This document shows positions 34,918 to 47,280 of a stretch of DNA of 64,000 bases, piece after piece. The position numbers and the translations under genes were made by a program. The notes beneath the pieces are model-generated. The model saw only the letters and a list, made by a program, of their open reading frames with translations, searched no databases and was not told the origin of the DNA. The DNA is taken from positions 1,984,001 through 2,048,000 of the forward strand of contig VSJF01000005.1 in assembly GCA_009739215.1 (NCBI GenBank), written 5' to 3'. This DNA comes from Floccularia luteovirens (taxonomy: Eukaryota > Basidiomycota > Agaricomycetes > Agaricales > Squamanitaceae). How positions within the stretch are numbered: position 1 is the first letter of the stretch; every line of letters begins with the position of its first letter.

Positions 34918-36690
34918 TTACAGTAGATCACCAAATGCAGCCATCTCTGGTCCTCCAGATTCCCGCATGCCAATCTCCCAATCTGTGTTTTATCAATCAG
35001 AAATATGATTAGACGTTATTTAATTGACGGAACACTTACAACTATAAATAATAGTAACCGCCATGAGGATACCAGTTCCACTACCAATGGCACCCATGAG
35101 GTCCGCTGCAACAGATAATAAACCAAGGATGGCACCACCGAATGCGGCGGCAGTTGGGATAACGCGTTTCAATTCCTTATACATTGAACCCTCACGATGG
35201 CCTGCCATAACCTAGTGTACAAGTGTCAGGGTACAAAAGCTTATCAATGGGACAGTCGATCCTTACCATCTGTTGATCCTTCAATTGTTTTGCGACGTCA
35301 CGTGGTCCAGATCCAGATACTTCAATCCACGTCTTTGAGAACAGAGCACAGGCAGAAAGCATAAAGGTGACGTAGATAGCAGTATGGATAGGGTCCAAGA
35401 TTGCCTCAGTGATAGTACGAGGGGGGGACATGTAGTATGCAATACCCGAAGTGGCGTGAAGCTGAGGAGAATCTTCCATCGGCTAAAAGAAATTATTTCA
35501 GTGAAGAGTAAAAGAAAGACGTAGAAATGATAAGTACCTCCCAGACACCAAGAAGTTTGACCAAAAAGTTGCTAGGGAAACGTGTGGCAAGCATTTGGGA
35601 GACAATGAATACGTTCGAGGTCAAGGCGGACTCGAGCATGATTGGCATGTTGGATGTATAGAATAATTTGACTGGGTACGAGCCTCGTTGACCACGGAAC
35701 CTGTTGCTCTTGACAGGGATTTCGATGCGGAAACCTTGGAGGTAGATGACGACAGCGAAGATGACGATGGTAGCGATTAAATTCATGACGTTTGGTAAAC
35801 GATCTCTCCAGAAAGCTTCCCTCAGTGCACGGCCCTTGTCGTTCCATGTAAACAAAAGATGGAACAGGGCGACAATAGCACCTTCGAATTCTGCACCACG
35901 TCCTGTGTTGACGGTTGTGGGAGAAAACGCTTTCCAGACGATAGACTCGCAAATGTTGGTTGCAATGAATAGAGAGATACCAGAGCCGAGACCGTAACCT
36001 TTTTGCAGGAGCTCGTCAAGAAGGATGACGATGAGAGCAGCTGCGACGAGTTGGATGATGAGAAGGAGGCAGACACCAGCACCAAGATCCTTCGGTTGAC
36101 CGTAAAGACCAGTAAGAACGTAAACGGTTGCCTGACCGAGTGAAATGATAAGAGCGAAAACTGGAGTAAGAAATAGAATTGAATTAGTATTGTTACTATA
36201 TAAGCAAAAATTGATGTACGTTTTTGAGCACCACTGAACAAAGCACGGTCCTCTTTTAAGCCAAAATCGACGTCAATAAGATTCGCGCCAGCCAAGAGTT
36301 GCATGATCATTCCAGAAGTGACAATGGGACTTATACCAAGTTCCATAAGGGTTCCACGGTTAGAAGCCAAGATGACACGCATCCAGTACAGAGGGTCTGA
36401 TGAATCTGACGACATGATTCCATACAAAGGGACTTGAGAGCATACTAAGAAAATGAGGAGGGTAACGGCTGTCCATAATACTTTTTGGTTGAAAGGAACC
36501 TTTGAATAATAAGTTAGACATATGTTATGCTAAAGTAAGGGATGTATATCATACCTTCCGCTCAGGGGAAGAAACCTCTGGTAAAATGGGAAGGAATGGA
36601 CGAACAAGGTTAAGGAAGCGGACTGAGATAGCAAAGAAAAGTGTTAGTTGTGAATAACAATGATAATGAGCAGAACCTACAACCGCTCAT
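34918..36690 (-). CDS. SEC61: Protein transport protein Sec61 subunit alpha
   Basis: Sec61 alpha is the pore subunit of the ER translocon, with ten membrane helices. Exons 36681-36690 (10 nt), 36555-36622, 36220-36499, 35538-36160, 35267-35482, 35040-35211 and 34918-34982 give 477 residues, the normal family length. Recognisable blocks are [20 protein letters not shown], the plug-region [40 protein letters not shown] and [20 protein letters not shown]. Further blocks are [36 protein letters not shown] and [20 protein letters not shown]. The C-terminus is [21 protein letters not shown]. The 10-nt first ex­on is needed to give the conserved start. The gene is intact. Confidence 0.95.
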
Positions 36691-36894
36691 GATGAGGAGT
36701 AGCCAAGGAACGGGATGGTGATGAGGAGGAGGTGGATTATGAGAAAGAGAAAATGAAATTTATTTAAGTGAGAAGCCACATCACAACTCAACTCTTCCAG
36801 ACGTGGCATATTATGTAAGTTGGCACGTGAGTTTATGATCACATGCCCACAATGTATAAACCTAATAATGTACAACCCAAGTCTATTATAATAC

Positions 36895-39771
36895 TCAAGA
36901 CCGCATCAACGCCTTCCTTGCTTCCTCTCCCGCTTTCCTTGCTGTCGTTAGTGATGGTCGTGCACTTGTCGTCCCATCACATGTCCCAGCACTACTCGTA
37001 GTTGTAGTGGTACACCCAGATAAAGATTCTGAGCCTCGTGGTACGCGTCGGCCCGCGTTGTTCGCTGCTGCAACAGCTCTCAGAATATTCCCACCACTGC
37101 TCCTCTTTTTCATCCGTACTGTTCCAATAGCAGGCTCCGAATTTACTCCCGTTTTCACAGTAGATTTCTCCCTTCGTCGTAAGAAAGGACTGGGTAAATT
37201 TTCTTCATCCGCAAGGTCATATTCTGGTGCAACTGCTGAAACTGCTGAAACTACTGTGGTAGTTGCTGCAGATAATGTAGATTGAGTCTGCAAGTGAGGA
37301 TGCGGAAGAGGCTTGGGTTGAGAAGAACGAGCTGTAGTTGATAGTCCGATCGGGTCCGAGGTTGAGGATGGCAAGCTGGCCACTCTTGACAATCCTGGTC
37401 GTTTCGACGACGACCGTATCGACGGTCTTCTTAGTCGAGTAGGTGGGGCAACAACTTTCACAACTGTCTTTGTCGATGAGCCAGAGGATGTTCCAGAATC
37501 AGAACCGTCCTCTTTTTCCCTTTCTCTCTCCCTCTCATCACGTTCCCTTTCTTTCCTCGTGCTGGGACTGGGAGGCGGGCTATCCAACTCCTCTTGTGTA
37601 TCTTCATCCTTTTTTGTACCTGCAACTGTAGGATCAAAGATGTTGGTAAAATTTAACCCAACCTTCGGCGAACTGTTGAATAATTTTGCCACCTCCGCTG
37701 GCGTTGGTGTTGCCAATGTTTCTCCAGTTGCAGTAAGAACGACACCTTTCATCGCTGAAGGAATGTAATCATTGTACGTGGCCCTGCTGATCGGCGTTTT
37801 TAGGGAAGCAATGGAAGATATAGGTTTCGGAGAAATGAATTCAGGTTTTCGAGCCTGACTAGGTGTCGCTTCTGACAGACGCGCGAGAGGTTCAAGTAGG
37901 TTTTTCACTTCTTCAAGTGGGGTTTTCCCTTTTCGTGCCCCTTTCTCTTCCCACTGCCGTAATTTGCTTTCGATCTCCTCCCGTAAATTCTCCAGTCGCA
38001 TTTCCTCAACCTGAAGCTCACTTTCCCTTCGGTTGATCCACTCCACCCTCTCTTCAACAGATTTGATGTTATCCTGAACCTGATTCTGAATCTCGCCCTC
38101 TCTTGCAGCCCATGCTTCACAAACTTCGGCTTCTCGTTGCCTAACTGCTTCCATAATCTCCTCTTCTCTCTTAGCCATTGCTGCTCCAACTTCCTCTTCT
38201 CGTTTCATTACCAAAAGTCGGAGTTCTTCCTCTCGTTCTGCGATGGCTTGTTTGACTGCACGTTCCACATCGCTGGGAGAGTAATAATGTTGGAATTGGG
38301 CGATAGCTGATTGTAAATTAGCGATTTCGTTATCCTTGTGTGCAAGCATAGAGGTGATATGTTGCTCCTTTTCTAACAAAGCTTGTTCTCGTGAATGTAG
38401 TTCCCGCTCTTTGTTGGCCACCGTTGTTTTGTGGATCTTGACCGTTGATAACCTATCTCAGAATATTAATTTTATATTCCAAACATCTACACAATCTACG
38501 ACTCACATTTTTTCGGTCTCGGTAAATTTGAGAACAAGTTCAAGACGTTCATGCTGAAGAAGTTGTGCTGCAGACGGACGCATTGCTGGCTGAAATCTAC
38601 TTGAGGATGTTTGCAGAATTAATAAATACCGGAAGACCTACGTTCAAATTCAGCATAGATTTAATAATCCCAGTTAACGCTTGTGAATAACCGCGTGGTA
38701 GTGGAGGGATACGACCATTCCTGCATTCCAAGCATGAGGGAAAAAGTGCAGTGTAAAATTAACGATCAACTACTTACCGAATGAATATGCTCAACTCTGA
38801 ATGAGTCTTTGCCTCATGAAAAGGTGGTTTCCAAGCACAAAGTTCATATATCAGACATCCCAGTGACCAAATATCTGATTTGGAGTCATACGCTTTTTCT
38901 TGCATGAGTTCTGGCGACATGTAGTAAGGTGTCTATGTGTCAGTTAGTGAGTATGAATGGTAAATATGGAAGGGTGAGCCCTCACCCCGACATATGTATT
39001 TGCAAAGCTCGCTTGCGGAAGGGCTTTGGATAAGCCAAAGTCACCAAGCTTGACAGTATTGTTCTCGTCTAGAAATACTATTGGTACTCCCATAAGGACA
39101 TATTCGACGTATCAACGCGAATATAAGTGCTTACCATTATCGGGTTTCAGATCACGATGTAATATCTGAGCCCGGCGCTCCTTTCCATCATTATCAGACG
39201 TTGTAAAATTGACTGCTGAGCTGCTCGGAGTTCTTCCGTGGCCATTCGGGTGGTGGCAATAGTGTAGAGCTAGTAATATTTGCATAAAGTAATTCCAAAT
39301 CAAATCTTCTGGAATTGGTCGGTTCTGTTTCATTGACTGTTTGATTACGGTCGAAAGGTCCCCTCCGCCACAGTATTCCATGAGGATGTAGAGAATGCCA
39401 GCATCTCTATCCACGTATCGGTCATGATATCGTACAATATGGTCGTGATGTAGGTCTTTAAGAATATTCCTGCCAAAAAAAATGCCGAGCATAAGCGACC
39501 TATTCATCATATACCAACACAAAATTTTACACATACACTTCGGCTACTATCTGCTTCCTATCCCTCTCACTCATCCTCTCAAAGTTAAGTTCCTTTCGAG
39601 CAAATATCTGAGTTTGACACCCACATTCAGTACACATAATAAAGCAAACCAAAAAAAATGAGGTAAACGCACTATCCCATCTGACTTTCGTCGAACTTTA
39701 CGAATAATGCCAAACGAACCATTCCCGATAATATCTAGCGATTCATACTGGTCGAGAAACGCGGAAGCCAT
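36895..39771 (-). CDS. NIMA-related (Nek2/Fin1-type) serine/threonine protein kinase
   Basis: Exons 39673-39771, 39537-39607, 39135-39469, 38986-39077, 38778-38932, 38642-38720, 38507-38589 and 36895-38452 give 823 residues. The N-terminal kinase domain has G-loop [15 protein letters not shown] lysine in FARKELNF (~38), and hinge [10 protein letters not shown]. Catalytic HRDLKPDN is at ~161-168, DFG in [10 protein letters not shown], and activation/APE region in [10 protein letters not shown]. An insert of ~25 residues rich in Ser/Asn/Gly ([16 protein letters not shown]...) lies before the catalytic loop. A coiled coil with many Glu/Arg heptads follows (about residues 315-480, e.g. [20 protein letters not shown]), then a disordered Ser/Pro/Glu-rich tail. 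NIMA kinases promote mitotic entry and spindle-pole or septation events. The kinase-plus-coiled-coil layout matches Nek2/Fin1/Kin3. Confidence 0.9.
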
Positions 39772-40030
39772 AATATGGTTGCGCGAACGGGGTGCAACGA
39801 AGGAAGTTGTAAATGTTAAATGTAATCTCGTTACTCAGATTGAACAGTGCTCGAACCTGGACTGTAACGCTATACCAAATTGAAAGATACAACTGTCACG
39901 TGATCGCGACGCGACACTTTCCATTTATAGACATATAATAATTGTTACGTGACAAATTGCATACTTCAAGATATTCAAAAGATATACTACTACTGCAAGA
40001 GAACTAGATCACCGTACTCCATAGAAAACT

Positions 40031-41475
40031 TCACTTCAATGGTGCAAAAGTGATTGTTTTACTACCCTGATCAACTATTGTATAAACATTCTTCAAGAAA
40101 GTAGCACCAACCTAGACGACAATGCGTCAGTTGAGTTATTAAACAAAAGAGTGGGAAAGCCTACAAGCGATACTCCATCTAAACCACCAGACTGAATGCC
40201 TGACCGGCAGTTATTATTGCCTACAGGTTGGGTTGCCATATCTTGTGTATCAATTGGGAAGCTAGAACTACCAAATACAAGAGCCACGGAAGCTGTCATG
40301 TCGCAAGGAACATTCCAGTTTCCTTGGTCATCAACACTCGAACCTGGAATGGCTTGATGGATTGCATCAGCATCGGATCGGGAAACTGAAATATAGGAAC
40401 TTCCTATAATGTTGAAGTGTCAGAACGGAAACAGGTCATGGAATTTATAGCCCACCTGTGTCGATAATAACGATTTGTCCCACTGCTGAAATGGGAACAT
40501 TATTTTCGTTGACGGTGACACCATTAAGTTTGGGAGTCCAAAATCCATTGGACTCCAAATTGGGTACTTCAACAGGCCCGCTCTGGGAGAATTTTGCTGG
40601 ATTTGATCCGCTAAAAATGAACAGTGTCAATTACCGCACTTATGCTGGTAGTCTTAGTCTCACCCAAATACAATCTCTCCACCACCACCCCCATCTATTT
40701 GCCTAGGCAGATTGAAGGAAACGATGGGCGAATCAATGTAACTCTGCTTATGTAGTACATCAATAATATTTAAACCATTTACAACGGAAAGGGACTGGAC
40801 AAGATTTGGTGAGAAATTACACAAGAAAATGCCTACATAAACATACCGAAGACGCTAGGCCCAGGATCCCATCAAAAGCTGTGTCAGAAGGAAACCCTGC
40901 CTCACTGTCCACTGCGGCGAGTTGGTAGCCTGATACAAGAAAATCACCAATATGAACGTCCTCTGTAATCATTGTCCCATTAGTTTGCCCCGATTGTGCT
41001 CCAAAGCTAAAAGGGGTTGTCGTGTTATGAAAAGTGAGGGATTCACTCGAAAGCCTTGCTGTACCGCCCTAAATTGAGCATATCGTAAGCACATAGCTAG
41101 TCACCGTTGGCAAATGAAGAAATTGACTACATACACAACTCCCGCCACCTTGCATCTTGCAGTTCACACTTGGGACCCAAAGATCTGCAGAACCAGAATC
41201 AAGCAGAAGTTGAAAAGTGACTTCGGGCGAGCCTATGGTTATGTTCACTGTGTATCCTATATCATGGTTACTGTGGTTTGGAAGAAGAAAATGAGCAAGT
41301 CGTTTATAAATCCAATCAATGCCAAAACTCACAGAGGGACAAGTGGTACTGAAATTGTTACAGGATCACGCGCTGCGATTGAATCATTTCTTGTCCGGGG
41401 CATTGGAGAGGCATAACTAGTGGTAGTGAGTGCTACCACTAGGCTCATAAAAACAAATGGAAGATGGAGCTGCAT
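40031..41475 (-). CDS. Secreted pepsin-like aspartic protease (family A1)
   Basis: Exons 41333-41475, 41135-41270, 40847-41068, 40664-40794, 40456-40610, 40165-40403 and 40031-40111 give 368 residues. The signal peptide is MQLHLPFVFMSLVVALTTTS, followed by a short propeptide. First catalytic motif is LLLDSGSADLWVPS (Asp ~72). Pepsin mark FDGILGLASS follows. The second motif IVIIDTGSSYISVS (Asp ~261) is formed across an intron; reading through the intron gives a misleading DTGG. The C-terminus VGATFLKNVYTIVDQGSKTI-TF is typical of A1 enzymes. The propeptide is short for the family. An alternative upstream ATG at 41553 in the same frame would put extra residues before the signal peptide and is less likely. 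Expected to act outside the cell at acid pH. Confidence 0.9.
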
Positions 41476-41570
41476 CTGAGAAGAAAAAAGTTTTTGAAAA
41501 CCAGTTCCAGGTGAATGAAATGAAGAATAAGTAGAAAAGATGGAATACCGCAACTATTGAGGGTGTATAG

Positions 41571-41580
41571 GCCATTTATA
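41571..41580 (-). promoter_or_regulatory. Probable TATA box of the aspartic protease gene
   Basis: The minus strand reads TATAAATGGC about 100 nt upstream of the ATG at 41475. Confidence 0.5.
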
Positions 41581-42142
41581 CTGCTCATCCAGGAACCGGG
41601 TTGCTTTTTTTATTACTTGGGCTGTGTCGTCAAGCATCCAAGGCTATGTAAATTAATTTTTGTTTTATCATGATTTTCCAACGGCTCTGGTTGTGAGAAT
41701 AATGTGTGCATTCAGGTCAATGCAGATCTTTCGTTAAGTGGAATGAACCACGACATGAGTTGTCAGTTTAATTACTGGGAGGTTCCAATGCCTTGTAAAC
41801 TAAAATCTAAAAATGGAGTGAAAGATTATCAGAAAATGATATATTTTCGCTCTAAATATAAAATTGCCGGTCGCTATTGTTTTTTACGTGGTTACTCACT
41901 GGTAGTCACCGCTTTTAGTCTGGTAGGCGATGTACCATACATCGTGCATGAAGCCGGTTCTAAGTATCATGAAGCTATGCAGAACGCACGAGGATTATTA
42001 TGTCTCTGAGTATCATGGCTTCGTTCGGAGTTGATGATAGTAAATCAGCATTTACAGCATGCCTCGGCTACCATCAGTTTTCCCCAACTTGAGTACTTGA
42101 GTACCTAAAGTTGACTGTCACTGTACATGATAAGGTATAAGT
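41581..42142. other. Intergenic, one unsupported frame
   Basis: A 101-residue frame at 41704-42009 (plus) has no recognisable motif, signal peptide or splice context and is not called as a gene. Confidence 0.4.
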
Positions 42143-42315
42143 AGAGCAAATTGGGTCCTAGCCCCAACCAAAGCTGGGGACCCGATCAGGTCCTTATAGC
42201 AAGCAGATTAACTTTGAACAACCAAAGTAACATACTAAGTAAGGCCGTGCTTTCTGCACGGCATAGCCTGCTACCTATCTTATGGAGACCAGGTGTAGGA
42301 GATGGTTGCCTTTTT
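42143..42315 (+). ncRNA. Candidate structured RNA with three consecutive hairpins
   Basis: Three hairpins follow each other on the plus strand. The first is GGGT(42153)...CCCCA(42162)...TGGGG(42175)ACCC. The second is ACTTTG(42211)-AACAAC-CAAAGT(42228). The third is GCCGTGC(42244)-TTTCT-GCACGGC(42262). Between the first and second lies CAGGTCCTTATAGCAAGCAG. This recalls, but does not match, the signal-recognition-particle RNA helix-8 loop (CAGGTC..GNAR..AGCAG). A T5 run at 42311-42315 could be a Pol III terminator. The ends are not defined and no Alu-domain or A/B-box was confirmed, so the identity is open. Confidence 0.25.
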
Positions 42316-42928
42316 GCTTGAATTGCCAATAGCTTGGTCAAGTAGCTGTAGATTTATGGATTACAACAAAGATGCAATGAATGAAATACATAGTATGTGT
42401 AGGTGACCGAAGTGAAGATGAAAGATGCATAAAAGTAGTCGAAGGACAGTGTCGACGGGAAGTGTATAACACCAAAATCGATGAAGAAACGTTTAGCCGA
42501 GCGAAAATTTTCATTTTGAACTTGACAAATTGCCAAAGTGGAGCCTTCATTTGGAGTGTCCTTTGTGATATCTCCCATCTGCAGAAACTTGATTACCATC
42601 CCAATACCATCCACTACTTGAAGTCGTCCATTGCTTTTTTATATAATATCCGACCCAATGTCCTAGTATTGACAAATACACCCCATCTCAGGCTGCCTCG
42701 TGGTTGAACGCGTGCGCGTGTTTCCCAGCTGGCTTGCCACAATACTACCTATAAAACTGCATCTAATGTCAACCTTGTAAGCCCTGAATTGTAGCCTAAC
42801 ACTGTCTACATGGATTTTGTGTACACTCTTACATGGCTAGGCTTGAGGTACGAGAATTATAAACCTCGTTGATTTTTCACTAATAGATGGTACTGCTTTT
42901 AGTTTTGCGAGTACGATTTTTCAAGAAA
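42316..42928. other. Intergenic, no gene recognised
   Basis: Short frames on both strands (42338-42707) without recognisable features. This is presumably the promoter side of the F-box gene. Confidence 0.45.
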
Positions 42929-44347
42929 ATGCCAACGTATCATCCGGCCAATGCCAATTTGTTGAACCACAACAGGTTGGTCTGCCCCGATGTAATTTTG
43001 TTTAATCTGAAACTTGGTTTTACTTTACCGTAACAGCTATCTTATACCAGATCACAAGATTTAGCAAAGAGAAGAAAGAAAAAAACTTCGGTGATCAAGC
43101 GCTTATCGACATCGATCAACTGCCTTCCTCCCGAAATTTTAGGACATATCTTCATATATTGTGTTGGAGATCAATTCCTTAAACCCAGGCGCAAATCTAT
43201 ACATATTATTTTGTGTCTTGTATGCCGTTATTGGAAAGACGTTACACAGTCTATCCAGTCTCTCTGGTCATCAATCTCACTAACAAACCGCCATTCCATC
43301 GATATATCACCAATCCAGATCTGGCTAGCTAGGTCCGGTGAAAGTCCTCTCACAATTAAAATAAAAGGCGCACCTTCAGACAAAGATCTTCAGTCATTAC
43401 TTCTTACCCTCGATCGTTGGCAGCATATTTTGGTTGATATACCACTGATTAATGATATCCATCTTTGCTCATCAATGGATATCAGCTCTTCCCGTCCCCG
43501 CCGACTAATGTGGAGGACCACGCCGCCGGGACCCATAGAAGCTATACTATTCAAAAGACCCATCGATTGGTCGGAGTTGACTGAACTTCATCTGGTTGCC
43601 CGCTTCGGGATTAGAGATTGTTACAATATCCTTCAGAAATGTCCAATGCTGAAAATTTGCTACTTTGAAAGTGTGATGTATACTCGCGCCCGACCTGGGG
43701 TAGGACGATTTACAGCACTCAACCACGAAAATATGCGTTCATTACGGATTGAAAGCGTGGGATCAGTCACGCAATTGTTAGCCTCTTTAACTTTACCAAA
43801 TCTTTTATCTCTCACTATCGAAGCCACGCACCGCAACGCGAGTTTTCTTCACGAGCAATCTGATGTTCTGGCCGACCTTTTTTCCCGATCCAGCAGCGTG
43901 CATCCTTTACAGAATCTGGTGCTTGAACAATGTCATATCGCAGATCTCCAACTAATCCAAGTGTTATCTCATACCCCTTCTTTGACAAAACTGGAAATAT
44001 TTGAAGATTCCAACCAGCAAGAGGCTGAAGCCTTTATTAGTGCTCCTGGCGATACACTATTAGATGCACTTGGAAACGCATTTAAGAACGGCAACTTTCT
44101 CTGCCCTCGATTGAAGGTGATCAAGTTTAAAGGGAGGGTACAGTCTGAAGACGGACAGTTTAGTGAAGCGGTATTCAGTCGCTGGAAAAATCGGGCCGCT
44201 CTTAACAACGTGGACTCACTAAAGGAGGTGCAAGTGGACTTTGGAGATGGAGAGCATTCGTTGGACATGTCTATTTTACGCATTATGCGTTTTGAAGGTT
44301 TGAATGTATATGCTTTCAGTAGGAATGGGACGATGTATAGTAGCTAG
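42929..44347 (+). CDS. F-box-like domain protein
   Basis: The long exon 43037-44347 has an F-box-like motif near its N-terminus (INCLPPEILGHIFIYC, then LCLVCRYWKDV). It is followed by ~330 residues of irregular leucine-rich sequence, the layout of the large basidiomycete F-box families that act as substrate adaptors of SCF ubiquitin ligases. The exon opens without ATG. A first exon 42929-42979 (MPTYHPANANLLNHNRL) joined by a GTCTGC...AACAG intron keeps frame and supplies a start. That donor is weak, so the first exon is a proposal. A Lys/Arg-rich stretch (LAKRRKKKTS) precedes the F-box. The target is unknown. Confidence 0.75.
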
Positions 44348-45510
44348 AGGTGCCTTGGGGATTGTTGGTCGACTGGTGTATTGGCAGGGACATGAAGTCT
44401 GGGTCGGTTTGGTGCTTGATTTGTCCAGGCGGTTGATCACATTTCAAATTTCACCCATCATAGTTAACAGCGCACAAAAGAGGCAGGACGCAATTCTCTG
44501 ATACACCCACCCGATACAGTATGCAACTTCATCTTAGAAAATATATAGACGCAAACACCAGATATACAATATTCCGCAATGTTATAAAATAGCCCTAATT
44601 CATTGCCAGAAGGACGTCGACGTGGGTTTCAATCTTGCTTTTCATCAAACTCTTACCCACAATTCCCCTTGTAAATATCTGGCTCTATTCCGGCAGCTTA
44701 ATAAGTCAACAATGCCGTCATATTACCCATTTTTGGCTTGGGCACCGTCCCGGGCAACATAAAATGCTATCCAGCAACCCAGGTTATTCCAAAGAATTTA
44801 ATCATCTAGACAAAAGCCTGCCGCCGCCAAGTAAAATTTGCAATCTTCCATGTTTCAAATAGTTATAGGTGCAGCATTCGATGAGTCTGTGACAAGTGAT
44901 AAGATACTGCAAGTTTCTAAATTTAATACATAAATCATAGCAATAACAATGAAGATATAAAGCATCCCGTGAAGTGACCTCCCATGGTCTACAATCCGGG
45001 CTAGTGGTAGCTGTGCAACTTTAGGTGACACGACGCTAGTCTACTCGACCAGCAAATCATGCTCCGTATGATTTTCTCCGGCGTACATCAGTAGTTTCCA
45101 TCCTGGCCAGAGCTAATGGTGCCCATGTTCGCTGTTGCAACCGGCTGTGCAAAATTTATTGGCGCAAGTGGCCTATTTGCGCTGGTGTCGGGGAGCTCCC
45201 CGTCCCACTTTCCTACGCCTTCATCATCATCATTGGAACCTGAGCAGCAAGAATTCATACACCCCTCAGGACCTACCCGGACGAGTGACAATATAAATAT
45301 GGTTCCAATCTTGAAGAAAAAAAGTGGCGCGAACTCACATATTAGACGACAGAATGACGAACAGCACATATAGGAACACATTGAACACATTCTGAGCCGT
45401 ATTCAGTTGTCGGGTACAATGTTTGGGGGATAATGGGAGACAAAATAGATACAAGGGATGAATCGATAAAGTTATATTTAATTCGGCTCAGTGTCGTTGT
45501 CCAGTCTACA

Positions 45511-45578
45511 CACAGCCACGATCAATAACTTCGGCAACATTGTCCACAGCCACGATCAATAATTTCGGCAACATTGTC
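45511..45578. repeat. 34-bp tandem duplication (two units)
   Basis: Units 45511-45544 and 45545-45578 begin CACAGCCACGATCAATAA and differ at one position (C/T). A recent local duplication in non-coding DNA. Confidence 0.8.
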
Positions 45579-47184
45579 CAATGAAATGAGCACACGGTAA
45601 CCGTAGACTTATTCCCACAGTGAGTTGTTCAAGTCATAAATTGCCGGAATATCTGCTGGGTTTGTGCTATGTATTTGCTTTTCTATGATTTTCGTAGGTT
45701 GGTTTTTTCTTTTAACAGTGCGTTATGAGAGTGTTCTTAATGATAAAAGACTCTCCAAGGATATCACCATCATTTACGATCAATAAATTTTCCGGCTAGA
45801 CGAGCTCTGCTGGCACTTGCGGTCACAGCACCAGAAAACCCTGATGGAAACCAGTACAAGGACGGCTACTGAGCATTCTCATCAGTCTCTGATGATACAA
45901 TCGCCCTGTGGCTAGAGCATAAGTAAGGTTCATTAATCATTAATCAAGACTCAATATTCCAGTGAGTACCGCAAAATACACGAATGTGCTCAACAAGTAC
46001 ACTTTGGTAATTTGAAGATGAGCAGTTTCTAAACACTGGTTTGGTATCCTTCCATCACTTTCAGACGATGAAAGGGAAAAAGCACAAGAAATAACACGCG
46101 AAGTCATTCGTAGCCGAACTAGATGCTCTAACCGTTGCTCAAACTCACAGGGATTATTGTTACCAACTCGAAAATCTGCATCTCAACGCAGTTAAAATCG
46201 TTAAGAGGTTACAGCTTTTCTTGATCAAACTGACCAATCTCCAATCAACCCTTCAAGATGTCCACAAATGGGAGGTGTAGTGAACCGCGTTTTGGACTAT
46301 ATGGGTATCAAACGGATGAAACTACCCAAGGATTCTATATTTAACTAACGTTTGCAATCGAACAGGCACAGCGTCTTTCTACTTGATTACAATGGCGCAG
46401 CCGAATTGAAGACGTTGACATATACATACGGGGTCACAAGCTTCATGTGTCGATCGTACACTACACCTCTTAAGTGAAACCCCGAATAACGTGTTATTGA
46501 AACCTTTCTCAAGGACGTTTATATTCTCGGTCTCCCGGTGCGATTCGATGAACTTGAGGTACCAGAACTTGTCGAGCCAGCTGGGCTGCTAGCGAAAACG
46601 AACTGCTGTTTTGTAGGTGTTCAATGTTTTATTATGGCATTTTAATCCTTTGCTTGAGATTGCTAAAATTTATGTATCATAATTTCCGTCTGACTGTGAT
46701 GGAAATTTGGAACATTCCATTTCTGAGCAGGAGACAGTGATAGTCAGGAAGCTCAGTCATCCGCAAGATGGTGACATGGGGATATTATCGTGATTTTCAC
46801 ACCCCATATTTGCTGTTTGGTAATATACTATAATGTAATTGTAATGTTCAAACGCCGGGTATGATCCAGCGCTCTTATCTATGAAACAATTATGGCATTG
46901 TACGCTGATAACTTAGCCAATAGCTCCACAAGCCATTATGGGTTTGAACCCAAGTAAACTATCAATGGGCTTGAATTGAATCGCAGAACAGATCGGGTTA
47001 AGAAGTGGGTTTGGAAAGTTTGACAAAACGAGGGATGATAGTGTGCATTTGACTCGGACTTATGTCCATTTGCTGGTTGGGGGCATGCGCTATTTTATGA
47101 ATGCCATGTCTTGTGATGATGAGGTATTTTTTGGATGCAACTGGTGGTTGTTGTAAATACACGAAAATAGATTTTTGAGAAATG

Positions 47185-47192
47185 TATATATA
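47185..47192 (+). promoter_or_regulatory. Probable TATA box of the metallothionein gene
   Basis: TATATATA about 95 nt upstream of the ATG at 47281. Confidence 0.4.
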
Positions 47193-47280
47193 CAGCTTGA
47201 TTCACGCTGAATTTCGATATCCAAAGTTCTTACACAACTCTCAGTATCCGTACTCATACTCAACCTTCATAACTCTAAAC

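Larger units (their letters stand above)
44348..47280. other. Long intergenic region (2.9 kb)
   Basis: No convincing gene. The minus-strand frame 45088-45390 (100 residues, Cys-rich start MCSMCSYMCCSSFCRLI) could encode a very small peptide but lacks support. It contains a 34-bp tandem duplication (listed) and many stops in all frames between 45.6 and 47.1 kb. Confidence 0.45.

Noticed and set aside
40441..40460. Apparent DTGG (instead of DTGS) second motif in the aspartic protease
   Set aside because: Arises only when the intron is read through. Splicing GACACAG to GAAGT restores DTGSS.
41704..42009. 101-codon plus-strand frame upstream of the hairpin segment
   Set aside because: No domain, signal peptide or paralogue. 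Length is within chance expectation for this base composition.
45088..45390. Cys-rich 100-codon minus-strand frame as a secreted peptide
   Set aside because: The start MCSMCSYMCC lacks a proper signal peptide, and the rest is unlike known small cysteine-rich effectors. Mentioned only in the region description.
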